Assembly: GCF_003112555.1 (NCBI RefSeq)
Contig: NZ_BEWB01000004.1
Coordinates: 62,001 to 126,000 of the forward strand
Direction: 5' to 3'
DNA length: 64,000 bases
From: Streptomyces coelicoflavus
GTDB taxonomy: Bacteria; Actinomycetota; Actinomycetes; Streptomycetales; Streptomycetaceae
The stretch's first letter is position 1; each line of letters opens with the position of its first letter. Under the pieces are notes generated by a model that had not been told where the DNA came from, did not search any database, and saw only the letters and a program-made list of their open reading frames with translations. This document shows positions 19,959 to 29,022 of this stretch, piece by piece. The position numbers and the translations under genes are program-made.

Positions 19959-19990
19959 AAAGGCCCGCCCGGTGGTACCGGCGGGCCTTT
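19959..19990 (-). terminator. Terminator between gntR and ptsH
   Basis: AAAGGCCCGCC (19959-19969) pairs perfectly with GGCGGGCCTTT (19980-19990). On the minus strand the stem is followed by a T/C-rich tail (CTCCTTTTCCC), so it should terminate ptsH; it may also serve gntR. Confidence 0.8.
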
Positions 19991-20027
19991 CGGTGGTGCT
20001 GTGGTGCTGTGGTGCTGTCCGTCGGGA

Positions 20028-20309
20028 TCAGACCGTCTCGGGAAGCTCCTCGAGCCCCTCGGCGACCAGCTTCGCCAGCCGGTCCAGGGCTGCCTCCGCG
20101 CCCTCGGCGTCGGAGGCGAGGACGATCTCCTCGCCGCCCTGGGCGCCGAGGCCGAGGACGGCCAGCATGGAGGCCGCGTTGACGGGGGACCCGTCGGCCT
20201 TGGCGATCGTCACCGGGACGCCTGTGGCCGTGGCGGCTCGGACGAAGATGGAGGCGGGGCGGGCGTGGAGACCCTCGGCCCAGCCGACGTTGACGCGGCG
20301 CTCAGCCAT
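20028..20309 (-). CDS. ptsH: Phosphocarrier protein HPr of the PTS
   Basis: This 93-residue HPr has the active-site H15 in GLHARPAS and S47 in ASMLAVLGLG, the two phosphorylation positions known in actinobacterial HPr. It relays phosphate from enzyme I to sugar-specific EIIA components such as those for N-acetylglucosamine. AAGGGC precedes the ATG. Two tandem DasR-type boxes lie about 49 bases upstream, so GlcNAc-6-phosphate-responsive repression is expected. A terminator follows. Confidence 0.96.
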   Translation of the reverse strand: MAERRVNVGWAEGLHARPASIFVRAATATGVPVTIAKADGSPVNAASMLAVLGLGAQGGEEIVLASDAEGAEAALDRLAKLVAEGLEELPETV

Positions 20310-20343
20310 GTGATGCTGCCCTTCAGGTGTTCAGAGGGGTTGA

Positions 20344-20373
20344 GGTTGTCTAGACCAGGTTGTCTAGACCAGT
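20344..20373 (-). promoter_or_regulatory. Two tandem DasR-type (dre) boxes upstream of ptsH
   Basis: Two 16-mers centred on CTAG, at 20344-20359 and 20358-20373, share the core TTGTCTAGACCAG. They match the dre consensus ACTGGTCTAGACCAGT at about 12 and 13 of 16 positions. Their centres are 14 bp apart and the boxes overlap by two bases. Confidence 0.8.
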
Positions 20374-20510
20374 TTCCCACATCGTGAAGCGAGCCGGGAC
20401 GGCCGTGCGCGCCGTCCCGCGTGGCAGTCGGACCGCGGCCTCGGTCCGAGCTCCCGTCCTCCACAGACTGCCCCGCGCCGTTGTCGTACGCGAGCCGTAG
20501 TCTGGGGCCC

Positions 20511-23411
20511 ATGCAGACCTCGTCGGACCGGCACGAGTACCCCGCCCACTGGGAAGCCGACGTGGTGCTGCGCGACGGCGGCACCGCGCGCGTCCGCCCC
20601 ATCACCGTTGATGACGCCGAGCGCCTGGTCAGCTTCTACGAGCAGGTCTCCGACGAGTCGAAGTACTACCGCTTCTTCGCGCCGTACCCTCGCCTGTCCG
20701 CCAAGGACGTCCACCGCTTCACGCACCACGACTTTGTGGACCGGGTGGGACTCGCGGCCACCGTCGGCGGCGAGTTCATCGCCACCGTACGCTACGACCG
20801 GATCGGCGCCGGCGGAACACCCGCCACCTCCCCGGCCGACGAGGCCGAGGTCGCCTTCCTCGTCCAGGACGCCCACCAGGGGCGCGGCGTCGCCTCCGCG
20901 CTCCTCGAGCACATCGCCGCCGTCGCCCGAGAGCGGGGCATCCGCCGCTTCGCCGCCGAGGTGCTGCCCGCCAACACCAAGATGATCAAGGTCTTCATGG
21001 ACGCCGGGTACACCCAGAAGCGGAGCTTCGAGGACGGCGTGGTCCGCCTGGAGTTCGGTCTCGAGCCCACCGACCGCTCGCTCGCCGTGCAGTACGCGCG
21101 CGAGCACCGCGCGGAGGCCCGCTCCGTCCAGCGGCTGCTCCAGCCCGGCTCGGTCGCGGTCGTCGGCACCGGCCGCACACCAGGCGGTGTGGGCCGCAGC
21201 ATCCTCGGCAACATCCGGGACGCGGGCTACACGGGCCGCCTGTACGCCGTGAACAGCGCCTTCCCCGAGGAGCGGAAGGAACTCGACGGGGTCCCCGCGT
21301 GCCGCTCCGTGCGCGACATCGACGGGCCCGTCGACCTGGCCGTCGTCACCGTGCCCGCCGCGCACGTCCCGGACGTCGTCGCCGAGTGCGGCGAGCACGG
21401 CGTCCAGGGACTCGTGGTGGTCTCCGCCGGGTACGCCGACAGCGGTCCCGAGGGTCGCGAACGCCAGCGTGCCCTCGTGCGGCAGGCCCGCTCGTACGGC
21501 ATGCGGATCATCGGGCCCAACGCCTTCGGGATCATCAACACCTCCCCGGAGGTGCGGCTCAACGCCTCCCTCGCCCCCGAGATGCCGCGCCCCGGCCGGA
21601 TCGGCCTGTTCGCCCAGTCCGGTGCCATCGGCATCGCCCTGCTCTCCCGGCTGCACCGGCGCGGCGGCGGGGTCACCGGCGTCACCGGCGTGTCCACCTT
21701 CGTCTCCTCCGGCAACCGCGCCGACGTCTCCGGCAACGACGTCCTCCAGTACTGGTACGACGACCCGGAGACCGACGTCGCGCTGATGTACCTGGAGTCC
21801 ATCGGCAACCCGCGCAAGTTCACCCGGCTGGCCCGGCGGACCGCGGCCGCCAAGCCCCTGGTCGTGGTGCAGGGCGCCCGGCACGGCGGCGTGGCACCCC
21901 AGGGGCACGCCGTACGGGCGACCCGGCTGCCGCACGCGACGGTCTCCGCGCTGCTGCGGCAGGCCGGCGTGATCCGGGTCGACACGATCACCGACTTGGT
22001 CGACGCCGGACTGCTGCTCGCCCGCCAGCCGCTGCCCGCCGGACCGAGGGTGGCCATCCTGGGCAACTCGGAGTCCCTGGGCCTGCTCACCTACGACGCG
22101 TGCCTGTCCGAGGGCCTGCGCCCGCAGCCCCCGCTGGACCTGACGACGGCCGCCTCGGCCGACGACTTCCACGCGGCCCTGTCCCGCGCCCTGGCCGACG
22201 ACACGTGCGACGCGGTCGTCGTCACCGCCATTCCGACGGTGGGGGAGGGGGCCGCCGGGGACGCCGCGCTGGCGGAGGCCCTGCGCTCGGCGGCGGCCGC
22301 GGTCCCCACCAAACCGGTCCTCGTGGTCCACGTGGAGCTGGGCGGCCTGGCACAAGCCCTGTCGGCGGCGGCGAGCACCGCCCCCCAGGCCGGTCCGGGC
22401 ACCGGCGCCCCCCAGGCCGGGCCGGGTTCCGGAGTCTCCCAGGCCGGTCCGGGTCCCGGAGTCTCCCACGCCGGTCCCCGCCCCGCCGAGGGGGCCGCGC
22501 CCGCCGTCCCGGCCCAGCAGCCGCCCGCCGTCCGGGCGCCGGAAGGGGCCCGCCTGATCCCCGCCTACCCCGCCGCCGAGCGTGCCGTCCGTGCCCTCGG
22601 CGAGGCCGTCGCCTACGCCCAGTGGAGGCGCGACGCCGCCGACCCCGGCAAGGTGCCCGAGTACGAGGACATCGACGAGAAGGGCGCCGCCGAGCAGATA
22701 GCGGGGTACCTCGCGCGCGGGCAGGGGCTCACCCTCGGCACCCAGGAGACCTGCGAGCTGCTCGGCAGGTACGGCGTCCACGTCCACCGCGCCCTGCCCG
22801 CCCCCACCCCCGACGACGCCGCGGCCGCCGCGCGGGCCCTCGGCTACCCCGTGGCCCTGAAGGCCACCGCGCCCCACCTGCGTCACCGCGCCGACCTGGG
22901 CGGGGTCCGGCTCGACCTCGCGGACGAGGAGCAACTGCGGCGGGCCTACGCCGAATTGACCGAGCTGTTCGGGAAGCCCGCGGAGCTGCGCCCGGTGGTG
23001 CAGGGCATGGCCCCGCGCGGCGTCGACACGGTCGTACGGGCGGTCATCGACCCGGCGGCGGGCGCGGTGCTCTCCTTCGGTCTCGCCGGCGCCGCCACGC
23101 AGCTGCTCGGCGACATGGCGCACCGGCTGATCCCGGTCACCGACCGCGACGCGACCTCGCTCATCCGTTCGATTCGTACGGCGCCGCTCCTCTTCGGCTG
23201 GCGCGGCTCGGCCCCCGTCGACGCCGCCGCCCTGGAGGAGCTGCTGCTGCGGGTCTCGCGGCTGGTCGACGACCATCCGGAGGTCGTCGCGGTCACCCTG
23301 GAACCGGTCGTGGTCGCCCCGCACGGCCTGAGCGTCCTCGGTGCCTCCGTCCGCCTCGCACCCCCGCCCGCCCGCGACGACCTGGGCCCGCGGACCCTGC
23401 CGGCGTACTGA
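20511..23411 (+). CDS. GNAT acetyltransferase fused to NDP-forming acyl-CoA synthetase domains (Pat-like)
   Basis: The product has 966 residues. The N-terminal GNAT domain covers about 1-185, with VQDAHQGRGVASALLEHI as the acetyl-CoA loop. It is followed by a CoA-binding Rossmann domain (VAVVGTGRTPGGVGRSIL), a CoA-ligase domain (IGLFAQSGAIGIALL) and a C-terminal ATP-grasp domain (about 745-960, ALKATAPHLRHRADLGGVRL). In Salmonella Pat the same domains occur in reversed order. The likely role is lysine acetylation of acyl-CoA synthetases and other metabolic enzymes. A Gly/Pro-rich linker holds 9-residue repeats. TAGTCT lies 7 nt before the ATG, suggesting a leaderless mRNA. Confidence 0.88.
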   Translation: MQTSSDRHEYPAHWEADVVLRDGGTARVRPITVDDAERLVSFYEQVSDESKYYRFFAPYPRLSAKDVHRFTHHDFVDRVGLAATVGGEFIATVRYDRIGAGGTPATSPADEAEVAFLVQDAHQGRGVASALLEHIAAVARERGIRRFAAEVLPANTKMIKVFMDAGYTQKRSFEDGVVRLEFGLEPTDRSLAVQYAREHRAEARSVQRLLQPGSVAVVGTGRTPGGVGRSILGNIRDAGYTGRLYAVNSAFPEERKELDGVPACRSVRDIDGPVDLAVVTVPAAHVPDVVAECGEHGVQGLVVVSAGYADSGPEGRERQRALVRQARSYGMRIIGPNAFGIINTSPEVRLNASLAPEMPRPGRIGLFAQSGAIGIALLSRLHRRGGGVTGVTGVSTFVSSGNRADVSGNDVLQYWYDDPETDVALMYLESIGNPRKFTRLARRTAAAKPLVVVQGARHGGVAPQGHAVRATRLPHATVSALLRQAGVIRVDTITDLVDAGLLLARQPLPAGPRVAILGNSESLGLLTYDACLSEGLRPQPPLDLTTAASADDFHAALSRALADDTCDAVVVTAIPTVGEGAAGDAALAEALRSAAAAVPTKPVLVVHVELGGLAQALSAAASTAPQAGPGTGAPQAGPGSGVSQAGPGPGVSHAGPRPAEGAAPAVPAQQPPAVRAPEGARLIPAYPAAERAVRALGEAVAYAQWRRDAADPGKVPEYEDIDEKGAAEQIAGYLARGQGLTLGTQETCELLGRYGVHVHRALPAPTPDDAAAAARALGYPVALKATAPHLRHRADLGGVRLDLADEEQLRRAYAELTELFGKPAELRPVVQGMAPRGVDTVVRAVIDPAAGAVLSFGLAGAATQLLGDMAHRLIPVTDRDATSLIRSIRTAPLLFGWRGSAPVDAAALEELLLRVSRLVDDHPEVVAVTLEPVVVAPHGLSVLGASVRLAPPPARDDLGPRTLPAY
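22386..22480 (+). repeat. 27-bp in-frame tandem repeat in the acyltransferase linker
   Basis: Three full units and part of a fourth start at 22386, 22413, 22440 and 22467, giving 9-residue repeats of the form QAGPGxGVS. It is a flexible linker between the CoA-ligase and ATP-grasp portions, and a likely site of copy-number variation. Confidence 0.75.
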
Positions 23412-23548
23412 CCCGCCGCGGCCCGCGGACGGTTCGGGCACGGCACCGGCACGGCCGGGCGAGGGCCGAACGCGTCCCGCGCACCGTCCCGGACGGGTAC
23501 CCGCAGGAGCGTCCCTCGCAGTCAGTGGGTCCCCGTAGGATGGACGGC

Positions 23549-24136
23549 ATGGCCAAGACCAGTACGACGACCCAGGGGCTGCGAGCGGCGATCGAGCGCA
23601 GCGGCTACTACCCGGCCCTCGTGGCCGAGGCGGTGGAGGCCGCCGTGGGCGGCGAGCCCGTGCGGTCGTACCTGGTCCACCAGGAGACGACGTTCGACCA
23701 GAACGAGGTGCGCCGGCACGTGACCGTGCTCGTCCTCACCGGCAACCGCTTCATCGTCAGCCACACCGACGAGCAGGCCGCCGACGACACCTCCCCGACG
23801 CCGTACGCCACGACGTCCACGGAGTCCGTCAAGCTCGGCCGGATCTCGTCCATCGTCGTCAGCCGCGTCGTCGCCAACCCCGAGCAGTACAAGCCGGGCA
23901 CGCTGCCCCGCGAGATCGTGCTGACCATCGGCTGGGGCGCCGTCTCCCGCCTCGACCTGGAGCCCGCCGCCTGCGGTGACCCCAACTGCGAGGCGGACCA
24001 CGGCTACACGGGCAGCTCCACGGCCGACGACCTCAGCCTGCGCGTCAGCGAGGCCGGCGACGGCCCCGAGACGGTGCGCCAGGCGCTCGCCTTCGCCCAG
24101 GCCCTCTCCGAGGCGACCGCGGACTCCGCCCGCTGA
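23549..24136 (+). CDS. DUF5998 family protein
   Basis: This 195-residue conserved actinobacterial protein has an all-beta-like core (HVTVLVLTGNRFIVSHTDEQ, REIVLTIGWGAVSRLDLEPAACGDPNCEADH). The C-x4-C-x3-H pattern might hold a metal. TAGGAT lies exactly 7 nt before ATG 23549, so the transcript may be leaderless; this is why I prefer it over the ATG at 23540. Its stop overlaps the ATG of the phosphodiesterase gene by one base, so the two are co-transcribed. The function is unknown. Confidence 0.82.
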   Translation: MAKTSTTTQGLRAAIERSGYYPALVAEAVEAAVGGEPVRSYLVHQETTFDQNEVRRHVTVLVLTGNRFIVSHTDEQAADDTSPTPYATTSTESVKLGRISSIVVSRVVANPEQYKPGTLPREIVLTIGWGAVSRLDLEPAACGDPNCEADHGYTGSSTADDLSLRVSEAGDGPETVRQALAFAQALSEATADSAR

Positions 24137-25329
24137 TGGCGCAGCACACCGCCTGGGACACCTACCCGGAACCGCTCCCCGTCGACTCCGCCCCCGTACC
24201 CGAGTACGGCCGGGGCTCCCTCGCCGACCTGCTGCCCACCCTGGCCGCCGGCCTCGGCGTCCCCGGCATGACCGCGGGGATCACCGAACTGACCCCCGCC
24301 GACCGCAACTGCGTCTTCCTCATCGACGGCCTCGGCTGGGAGCAGCTGCGCGCGCACCCCGAGGACGCCCCCTTCCTGAGTTCCCTCCTGGGCAGCTCGC
24401 GCGGCGGCACCGGACGCCCGATCACGGCCGGCTACCCGGCGACCACGGCGACCTCCCTGGCCTCCGTCGGCACCGGACTGCCGCCGGGCGCCCACGGCCT
24501 GCCCGGCTACACCGTGCGCAATCCCGACACCGGCGCGCTGATGAACCAGCTGCGCTGGCAGCCGTGGACCGCGCCGGGCCCCTGGCAGCCGTATCCCACC
24601 GTCTTCGGCCTCGCCCACGAGGCGGGCGTGCACGCCGCGCAGGTCTCCTCGCCCACCTTCGCCAACACCCCGCTGACCAAGGTCGCGCTCAGCGGCGGCG
24701 AGTTCCACGGACGCCTGTCCGGCGAGGACCGGATGGACTGCGCCGCCGAGCAGCTGGCCCGCGCCGACCGCGCCCTCGTGTACACGTACTACGCCGAGGT
24801 CGACGGCGCCGGCCACCGCTTCGGCGTCGACTCCGACACCTGGCGCGGTCAGCTCGGCCACGTCGACCGGCTCGTCCAGCGCCTCGCCGAGCAGCTCCCG
24901 CCGCGCAGCGCCCTGTACGTCACCGCCGACCACGGTATGGTCGACGTGCCCTTCGACGAGGAGCACCGCATCGACTTCGACGAGGACTGGGAGCTGAAGG
25001 CGGGCGTCGCCCTCCTCGGCGGCGAGGGCCGCGCCCGCCACGTCTACGCCGTCCCCGGCGCGCACAACGACGTGCTGTTCTGCTGGCGCGAGGTGCTCGG
25101 CGAGCAGTTCTGGGTGGCCTCCCGGGACGAGGCGATCGCGGCGGGCTGGTTCGGCCCCCGCATCGACGACCGCGTGTACGACCGCATCGGCGACGTGGTC
25201 GCCGCGGCCCGCGACGACGTCCTGCTCATCGCCTCCGAGCGCGAGCCCAAGGAATCGGCGATGGTCGGCAACCACGGCTCCATGACCCCCGCCGAGCAGC
25301 TCGTCCCGCTGCTCGAAGTACGCTCCTGA
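24136..25329 (+). CDS. Type I phosphodiesterase/nucleotide pyrophosphatase (alkaline phosphatase superfamily)
   Basis: This 397-residue enzyme of the alkaline phosphatase superfamily has a metal site visible as VFLIDGLGW (Asp), PATTATSLAS with the probable threonine nucleophile, EVDGAGHRFG, TADHGM and GNHGSMTP. No signal peptide is evident, so it is probably cytoplasmic. The substrate could be a nucleotide or another phosphodiester. It follows the DUF5998 gene with an overlapping TGATG and is followed after 41 bases by thymidine kinase, which hints at nucleotide metabolism. Confidence 0.85.
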   Translation: MAQHTAWDTYPEPLPVDSAPVPEYGRGSLADLLPTLAAGLGVPGMTAGITELTPADRNCVFLIDGLGWEQLRAHPEDAPFLSSLLGSSRGGTGRPITAGYPATTATSLASVGTGLPPGAHGLPGYTVRNPDTGALMNQLRWQPWTAPGPWQPYPTVFGLAHEAGVHAAQVSSPTFANTPLTKVALSGGEFHGRLSGEDRMDCAAEQLARADRALVYTYYAEVDGAGHRFGVDSDTWRGQLGHVDRLVQRLAEQLPPRSALYVTADHGMVDVPFDEEHRIDFDEDWELKAGVALLGGEGRARHVYAVPGAHNDVLFCWREVLGEQFWVASRDEAIAAGWFGPRIDDRVYDRIGDVVAAARDDVLLIASEREPKESAMVGNHGSMTPAEQLVPLLEVRS

Positions 25330-25370
25330 CCGCTCACGCCCCGTCCCTGCCGAAAGGTGCCCAACCCCTC

Positions 25371-26021
25371 ATGCCCGAGCTGGTGTTCTTCTCCGGAACG
25401 ATGGACTGCGGGAAGTCGACACTGGCTCTCCAGATCGAGCACAACCGCTCGGCGCGCGGACTGGCCGGCATGATCTTCACCCGTGACGACCGCGCGGGCG
25501 AGGGCAAGCTCTCCTCCCGCCTCGGCCTGGTCACCGACGCGGTGGAGGTCGGGGACGGCCAGGACCTGTACGCCCACGTCGTCGACCACCTCTCGCAGGG
25601 CGGCCGGGTCGACTATGTGATCGCGGACGAGGCGCAGTTCCTCGCGCCGGACCAGATCGACCAGCTCGCGCGGGTGGTCGACGACCTCGACGTCGACGTG
25701 TACGCCTTCGGCATCACCACCGACTTCCGCTCCAAGCTCTTCCCCGGCTCCCAGCGCCTGGTGGAGCTGGCCGACCGGGTCGAGGTCCTCCAGGTCGAGG
25801 CCCTGTGCTGGTGCGGCGCCCGCGCCACGCACAACGCCCGCACCGTCGGCGGCGTCATGGTCGTCGAGGGCGCCCAGGTGGTCGTCGGGGACGTCGCCCA
25901 GTCCCCGGACGAGATCGGCTACGAGGTGCTGTGCCGCCGCCACCACCGACGCCGTACGACGGCCGCGACGGCCCGGGCGGCGGCACTGTCGCCGGATGTG
26001 CTGCCCGTCTCCTCGGCCTGA
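25371..26021 (+). CDS. tdk: Thymidine kinase (type II)
   Basis: The product has 216 residues. The P-loop is GTMDCGKST near residue 10, VIADEAQFL is the Walker B region, and the zinc-binding lasso cysteines occur in CWCGARATHNAR and near the end in VLCRRHHR. It salvages thymidine to dTMP in the cytoplasm. A GAAAGG ribosome-binding site precedes ATG 25371. It is probably the last gene of the three-gene operon starting at 23549. Confidence 0.92.
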   Translation: MPELVFFSGTMDCGKSTLALQIEHNRSARGLAGMIFTRDDRAGEGKLSSRLGLVTDAVEVGDGQDLYAHVVDHLSQGGRVDYVIADEAQFLAPDQIDQLARVVDDLDVDVYAFGITTDFRSKLFPGSQRLVELADRVEVLQVEALCWCGARATHNARTVGGVMVVEGAQVVVGDVAQSPDEIGYEVLCRRHHRRRTTAATARAAALSPDVLPVSSA

Positions 26022-26072
26022 CGCGTCCGGAGGGGCACGCTCGGACGCGTGAGGGCGTGGAGGAGCAGGCGC

Positions 26073-26948
26073 TCAGCCGATGCGGGTGCCCGAGCCGCCG
26101 ACCCGGACCCGGGGGTCGTCCGCGCGCAGCGTGACCGTCAGCTCGCCGGGCCGGCCCAGGTCCTCGCCCTGATGCAGGGTGAGGACGGCGTCCGCGGGGA
26201 CCAGGCCCAGGTCACGGGCGTACGCGCCGAACGCGGCGGCCGCGGCGCCGGTCGCCGGGTCCTCGACGACGCCGCCGACGGGGAACGGGTCACGGACGTG
26301 GAAGACGGTGTCCGACTCCCGCCACACCAACTGCACCGTGGTGAGGTCCAGTCGGTGCATCAGCGCTTCGAGGCGGGCGAAGTCGTACGCCAGCTCCGCG
26401 AGGCGGGCGCGGGTCGCCGCCGCGAGTACGAGGTGACGCGCGCCGGCGAACGCGATCCGGGGCGGAAAGGCCGGGTCGAGATCGGCGGCCGGCCAGTCGA
26501 GCGCGGCGAGCGCCTCCCCGAGGTCGGCGTCGGTGACCTCCTCGACGTGCGGCTCGACGCTGGTGAGCGTGGCCCTGAGCGTCCCGTCCTCCTCGGACAC
26601 CGTCACCGGCACGGTACCGGCGCGGGTCGCGAACACCAGCTCCCCGGGACCGGTCCGCTCGGCGAGCGCGACGGCCGCCGCGACGGTGGCGTGCCCGCAG
26701 AACGGCACCTCGGCCTTGGGGCTGAAGTAGCGGATGCTGTACGCCCGCCCCTCCCCGCCGCCCAGACCCTCCGGGGGAGCGGTCAGGAACGCGGACTCGG
26801 AGTACCCGAGCCCGGCGGCGACGGCCAGCATCTCCGCGTCGTCCATGCCGGAGGCGTCCAGCACGACACCGGCGGGGTTTCCGCCGTCGGGGGTGCTGGA
26901 GAAGGCGGTGTAGCGCAGTACCTCGGGTTCCGCGGCATTCGTCGTCAT
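26073..26948 (-). CDS. PhzF family isomerase/epimerase-like protein
   Basis: This 291-residue protein has the two-domain PhzF/diaminopimelate-epimerase fold. The catalytic-type Glu is in GYSESAFLT near residue 45, PFCGHATVAAAVAL is the family signature, and DPATGAAAAAFG lies in the second half. Most such proteins have no known substrate; no phenazine genes are nearby. It lies 60 bases upstream, in transcription order, of nothing obvious and tail-to-tail with thymidine kinase. Confidence 0.87.
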   Translation of the reverse strand: MTTNAAEPEVLRYTAFSSTPDGGNPAGVVLDASGMDDAEMLAVAAGLGYSESAFLTAPPEGLGGGEGRAYSIRYFSPKAEVPFCGHATVAAAVALAERTGPGELVFATRAGTVPVTVSEEDGTLRATLTSVEPHVEEVTDADLGEALAALDWPAADLDPAFPPRIAFAGARHLVLAAATRARLAELAYDFARLEALMHRLDLTTVQLVWRESDTVFHVRDPFPVGGVVEDPATGAAAAAFGAYARDLGLVPADAVLTLHQGEDLGRPGELTVTLRADDPRVRVGGSGTRIG

Positions 26949-27008
26949 GATCGCGGCAACACGGGGTGGGGCAGGCGTATTCCGGCGTCGCCGGAGGCGC
27001 CCGCCGCG

Positions 27009-27812
27009 TCAGCGCGGACGCTGCAGCAGCGAGAACCGCGCCCCCTCCGGATCGGCCACCGTCGCCACCCGCCCGTGGGCCGTGTCCCGGGCCGGCGTGA
27101 GGACGTGCCCGCCCAGGCCGGCCAGCAGCTCCACGGACGCGTCCGCGTCGGCCACCTCGAAGTACGTCATCCAGTGCGGGCCCCGGTCGCGCGGCAGGGC
27201 GTCGCCGACGCCGTGGAGGGCGGCGACGGGGTGGCCGTCGAGGAGCAGGGTGACGTGGTCGCGGCCGGGGGCGGCGTCCGGGGCCGGTTCGAAGCCGAAG
27301 ACCGTCTCGTAGAACTTGGCGACGCCCCTCGTCTCGTACGTCAGCAGCTCGTTCCACACCGGTGTGCCGGGTACCCCGGCGACGGCCGTGCCCAGGTGCG
27401 CGGCCGCCTGCCAGATGCCGAAGACGGCGCCCGACGGGTCGGAACCGATGGCCAGGCGGCCCGCCTCGCCCGCGTCCAGGGGACCGACGCCGACCGTGCC
27501 GCCGCACAGGCGCACCGTTTCGGCCGTCCGGTTGACGTCGTCGGAGGCGAAGTAGGGCGTCCAGGCGGTGGGCAGTTGCCGGTCCGGCGGCAACTGCCCG
27601 ATACCGGCCACCTCCCGCCCGTCGAGCAGGGCCCGCACGTACGGGCCCAGTTGCTGGGGCCCCGGCCGGAACTCCCAGCCGAACAGGGCTCCGTAGAAGT
27701 CGTGGGTGGCGGCCGGTCCGTGCACCATCAGGCTCACCCAGCAGGGCGTGCCGGGCGCGCGCCGGGCGTTCGTCTCGCCGATCCGGCTGTCCGATCCCCG
27801 TGCGTCGGTCAT
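27009..27812 (-). CDS. VOC (glyoxalase/bleomycin-resistance) superfamily protein
   Basis: The product has 267 residues containing two tandem VOC modules (about 20-135 and 150-265). Recurrent elements are WVSLMVHGPAATHDFYGALFGWEF and NELLTYETRGVAKFYETVFGFE, and the protein ends in TVADPEGARFSLLQR. It is of the hydroxylase/antibiotic-resistance-like type seen across Streptomyces; no substrate can be assigned. ATG 27812 has AGAGGG upstream; the longer frame is rejected. Confidence 0.85.
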   Translation of the reverse strand: MTDARGSDSRIGETNARRAPGTPCWVSLMVHGPAATHDFYGALFGWEFRPGPQQLGPYVRALLDGREVAGIGQLPPDRQLPTAWTPYFASDDVNRTAETVRLCGGTVGVGPLDAGEAGRLAIGSDPSGAVFGIWQAAAHLGTAVAGVPGTPVWNELLTYETRGVAKFYETVFGFEPAPDAAPGRDHVTLLLDGHPVAALHGVGDALPRDRGPHWMTYFEVADADASVELLAGLGGHVLTPARDTAHGRVATVADPEGARFSLLQRPR

Positions 27813-28063
27813 CGTCACCCTCTTCTCGGCCCTCCGCGGGCCGTGCGTCCGCTTCCGCTCCGACGGGCCTTCGCGGCCTTCGCGCCGAAGCCGGCACCGG
27901 ATCCGGTGCGGCGCTTCGGGCCTGCTCGCGCTCTCGGGGCAGCCCGCCCTGCCCGGGCAGTACAGCATGTGCCCGAACCCGTACGCCTCGTGATCGGTAC
28001 TGTCCGGCGGGCAGAGTAGCCCGACATCGACGCCTCGGCCACTCGGTACGTCAGGATGGGGCC

Positions 28064-28915
28064 ATGAACGCCATCATCACCGCATCCGAACTGGCCGGCG
28101 AACTGGCGGGCGCCCACCCGCCCGTCCTCCTCGACGTCCGCTGGCAGCTGAGCACGGCGAAGGCGGCCGGGGCCCCGCCGTTCGACGGCCGGGCCGCGTA
28201 CGGGGCCGGGCACCTGCCGGGTGCCGTCTACGTCGACCTGGACGGGGAACTCGCCTCCGCGCCCGGCGCGAACGGCCGTCACCCGCTGCCCGACGTGGCG
28301 GAGTTCGGCGCGGCGATGCGCCGGGCGGGCGTGTCGTCGGGGCGGCCGGTCGTCGCCTACGACGGCGGACAGGGGTGGGCGGCGGCCCGAGCCTGGTGGC
28401 TGCTGCGGTGGGCGGGTCATCCGAACGTGCGGGTCCTCGACGGCGGGTTGACGGCGTGGGAGGGACCGCTGTCGACGGACGTCCCGACGCCCGCGGAGGG
28501 CGACTTCGCGCCGGCGCCGGGCGCGGCGGGGCTCCTGGACGCGGACGGAGCCGCCGCGCTGGCGCGGTCCGGGGTGCTGTTCGACGCCCGCGCGGGGGAG
28601 CGCTACCGGGGCGAGGTCGAGCCGATCGACCGGGTCGGCGGGCACATCCCCGGCGCCGTGTCCGCGCCCACGACCGCCAACGTGGCCGCCGACGGGCGCT
28701 TCCTGCCGGCCGGGGAACTCCGGGCGCGCTTCAAGAGCCTGGGGGCCACGGAGGACGGCGCGGTCGGCGTGTACTGCGGCTCGGGTGTGTCGGGCGCCCA
28801 CGAGGTGCTCGCGCTGGCGGTGGCGGGCATCCCGGCGGCGCTGTACGTGGGGTCGTGGTCCGAGTGGTCGTCGGACCCGGACCGCCCGGTCGCGGTGGGG
28901 CCGGACCCGCAGTAG
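28064..28915 (+). CDS. Thiosulfate/3-mercaptopyruvate sulfurtransferase (two-domain rhodanese)
   Basis: This 283-residue protein has an inactive N-terminal rhodanese domain and a catalytic C-terminal domain. The active-site loop is YCGSGVSGAHE, with the persulfide-forming Cys near residue 238. AYGAGHLPGAVYVDLD and GGHIPGAVSAPT are the paired rhodanese motifs. CAGGAT lies 6 nt before the ATG, suggesting a leaderless start. A perfect 21-bp hairpin separates it from convergent sepH. Confidence 0.92.
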   Translation: MNAIITASELAGELAGAHPPVLLDVRWQLSTAKAAGAPPFDGRAAYGAGHLPGAVYVDLDGELASAPGANGRHPLPDVAEFGAAMRRAGVSSGRPVVAYDGGQGWAAARAWWLLRWAGHPNVRVLDGGLTAWEGPLSTDVPTPAEGDFAPAPGAAGLLDADGAAALARSGVLFDARAGERYRGEVEPIDRVGGHIPGAVSAPTTANVAADGRFLPAGELRARFKSLGATEDGAVGVYCGSGVSGAHEVLALAVAGIPAALYVGSWSEWSSDPDRPVAVGPDPQ

Positions 28916-28952
28916 GGCCGTGCGCGGGTGCGACTGCCCGCGGTGAGACGGT

Positions 28953-28999
28953 GAAAGGGGGCGGGGCCGCACCCACGCGGTGCGGCCCCGCCCCCTTTC
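28953..28999. terminator. Perfect 21-bp bidirectional hairpin between rhodanese gene and sepH
   Basis: The left arm 28953-28973 (GAAAGGGGGCGGGGCCGCAC...) is exactly complementary to the right arm 28979-28999, with a 5-base loop CACGC. It ends convergent transcripts from both sides. Confidence 0.9.
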
Positions 29000-29022
29000 G
29001 TCTGCTCCGGGCAGGAGGCGGG

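Noticed and set aside
20364..23441. Minus-strand open frame of over 1000 codons opposite the acyltransferase fusion
   Set aside because: GC-driven shadow frame with repetitive Gly/Val/Asp/Arg composition and no motif; the plus strand encodes recognisable domains.
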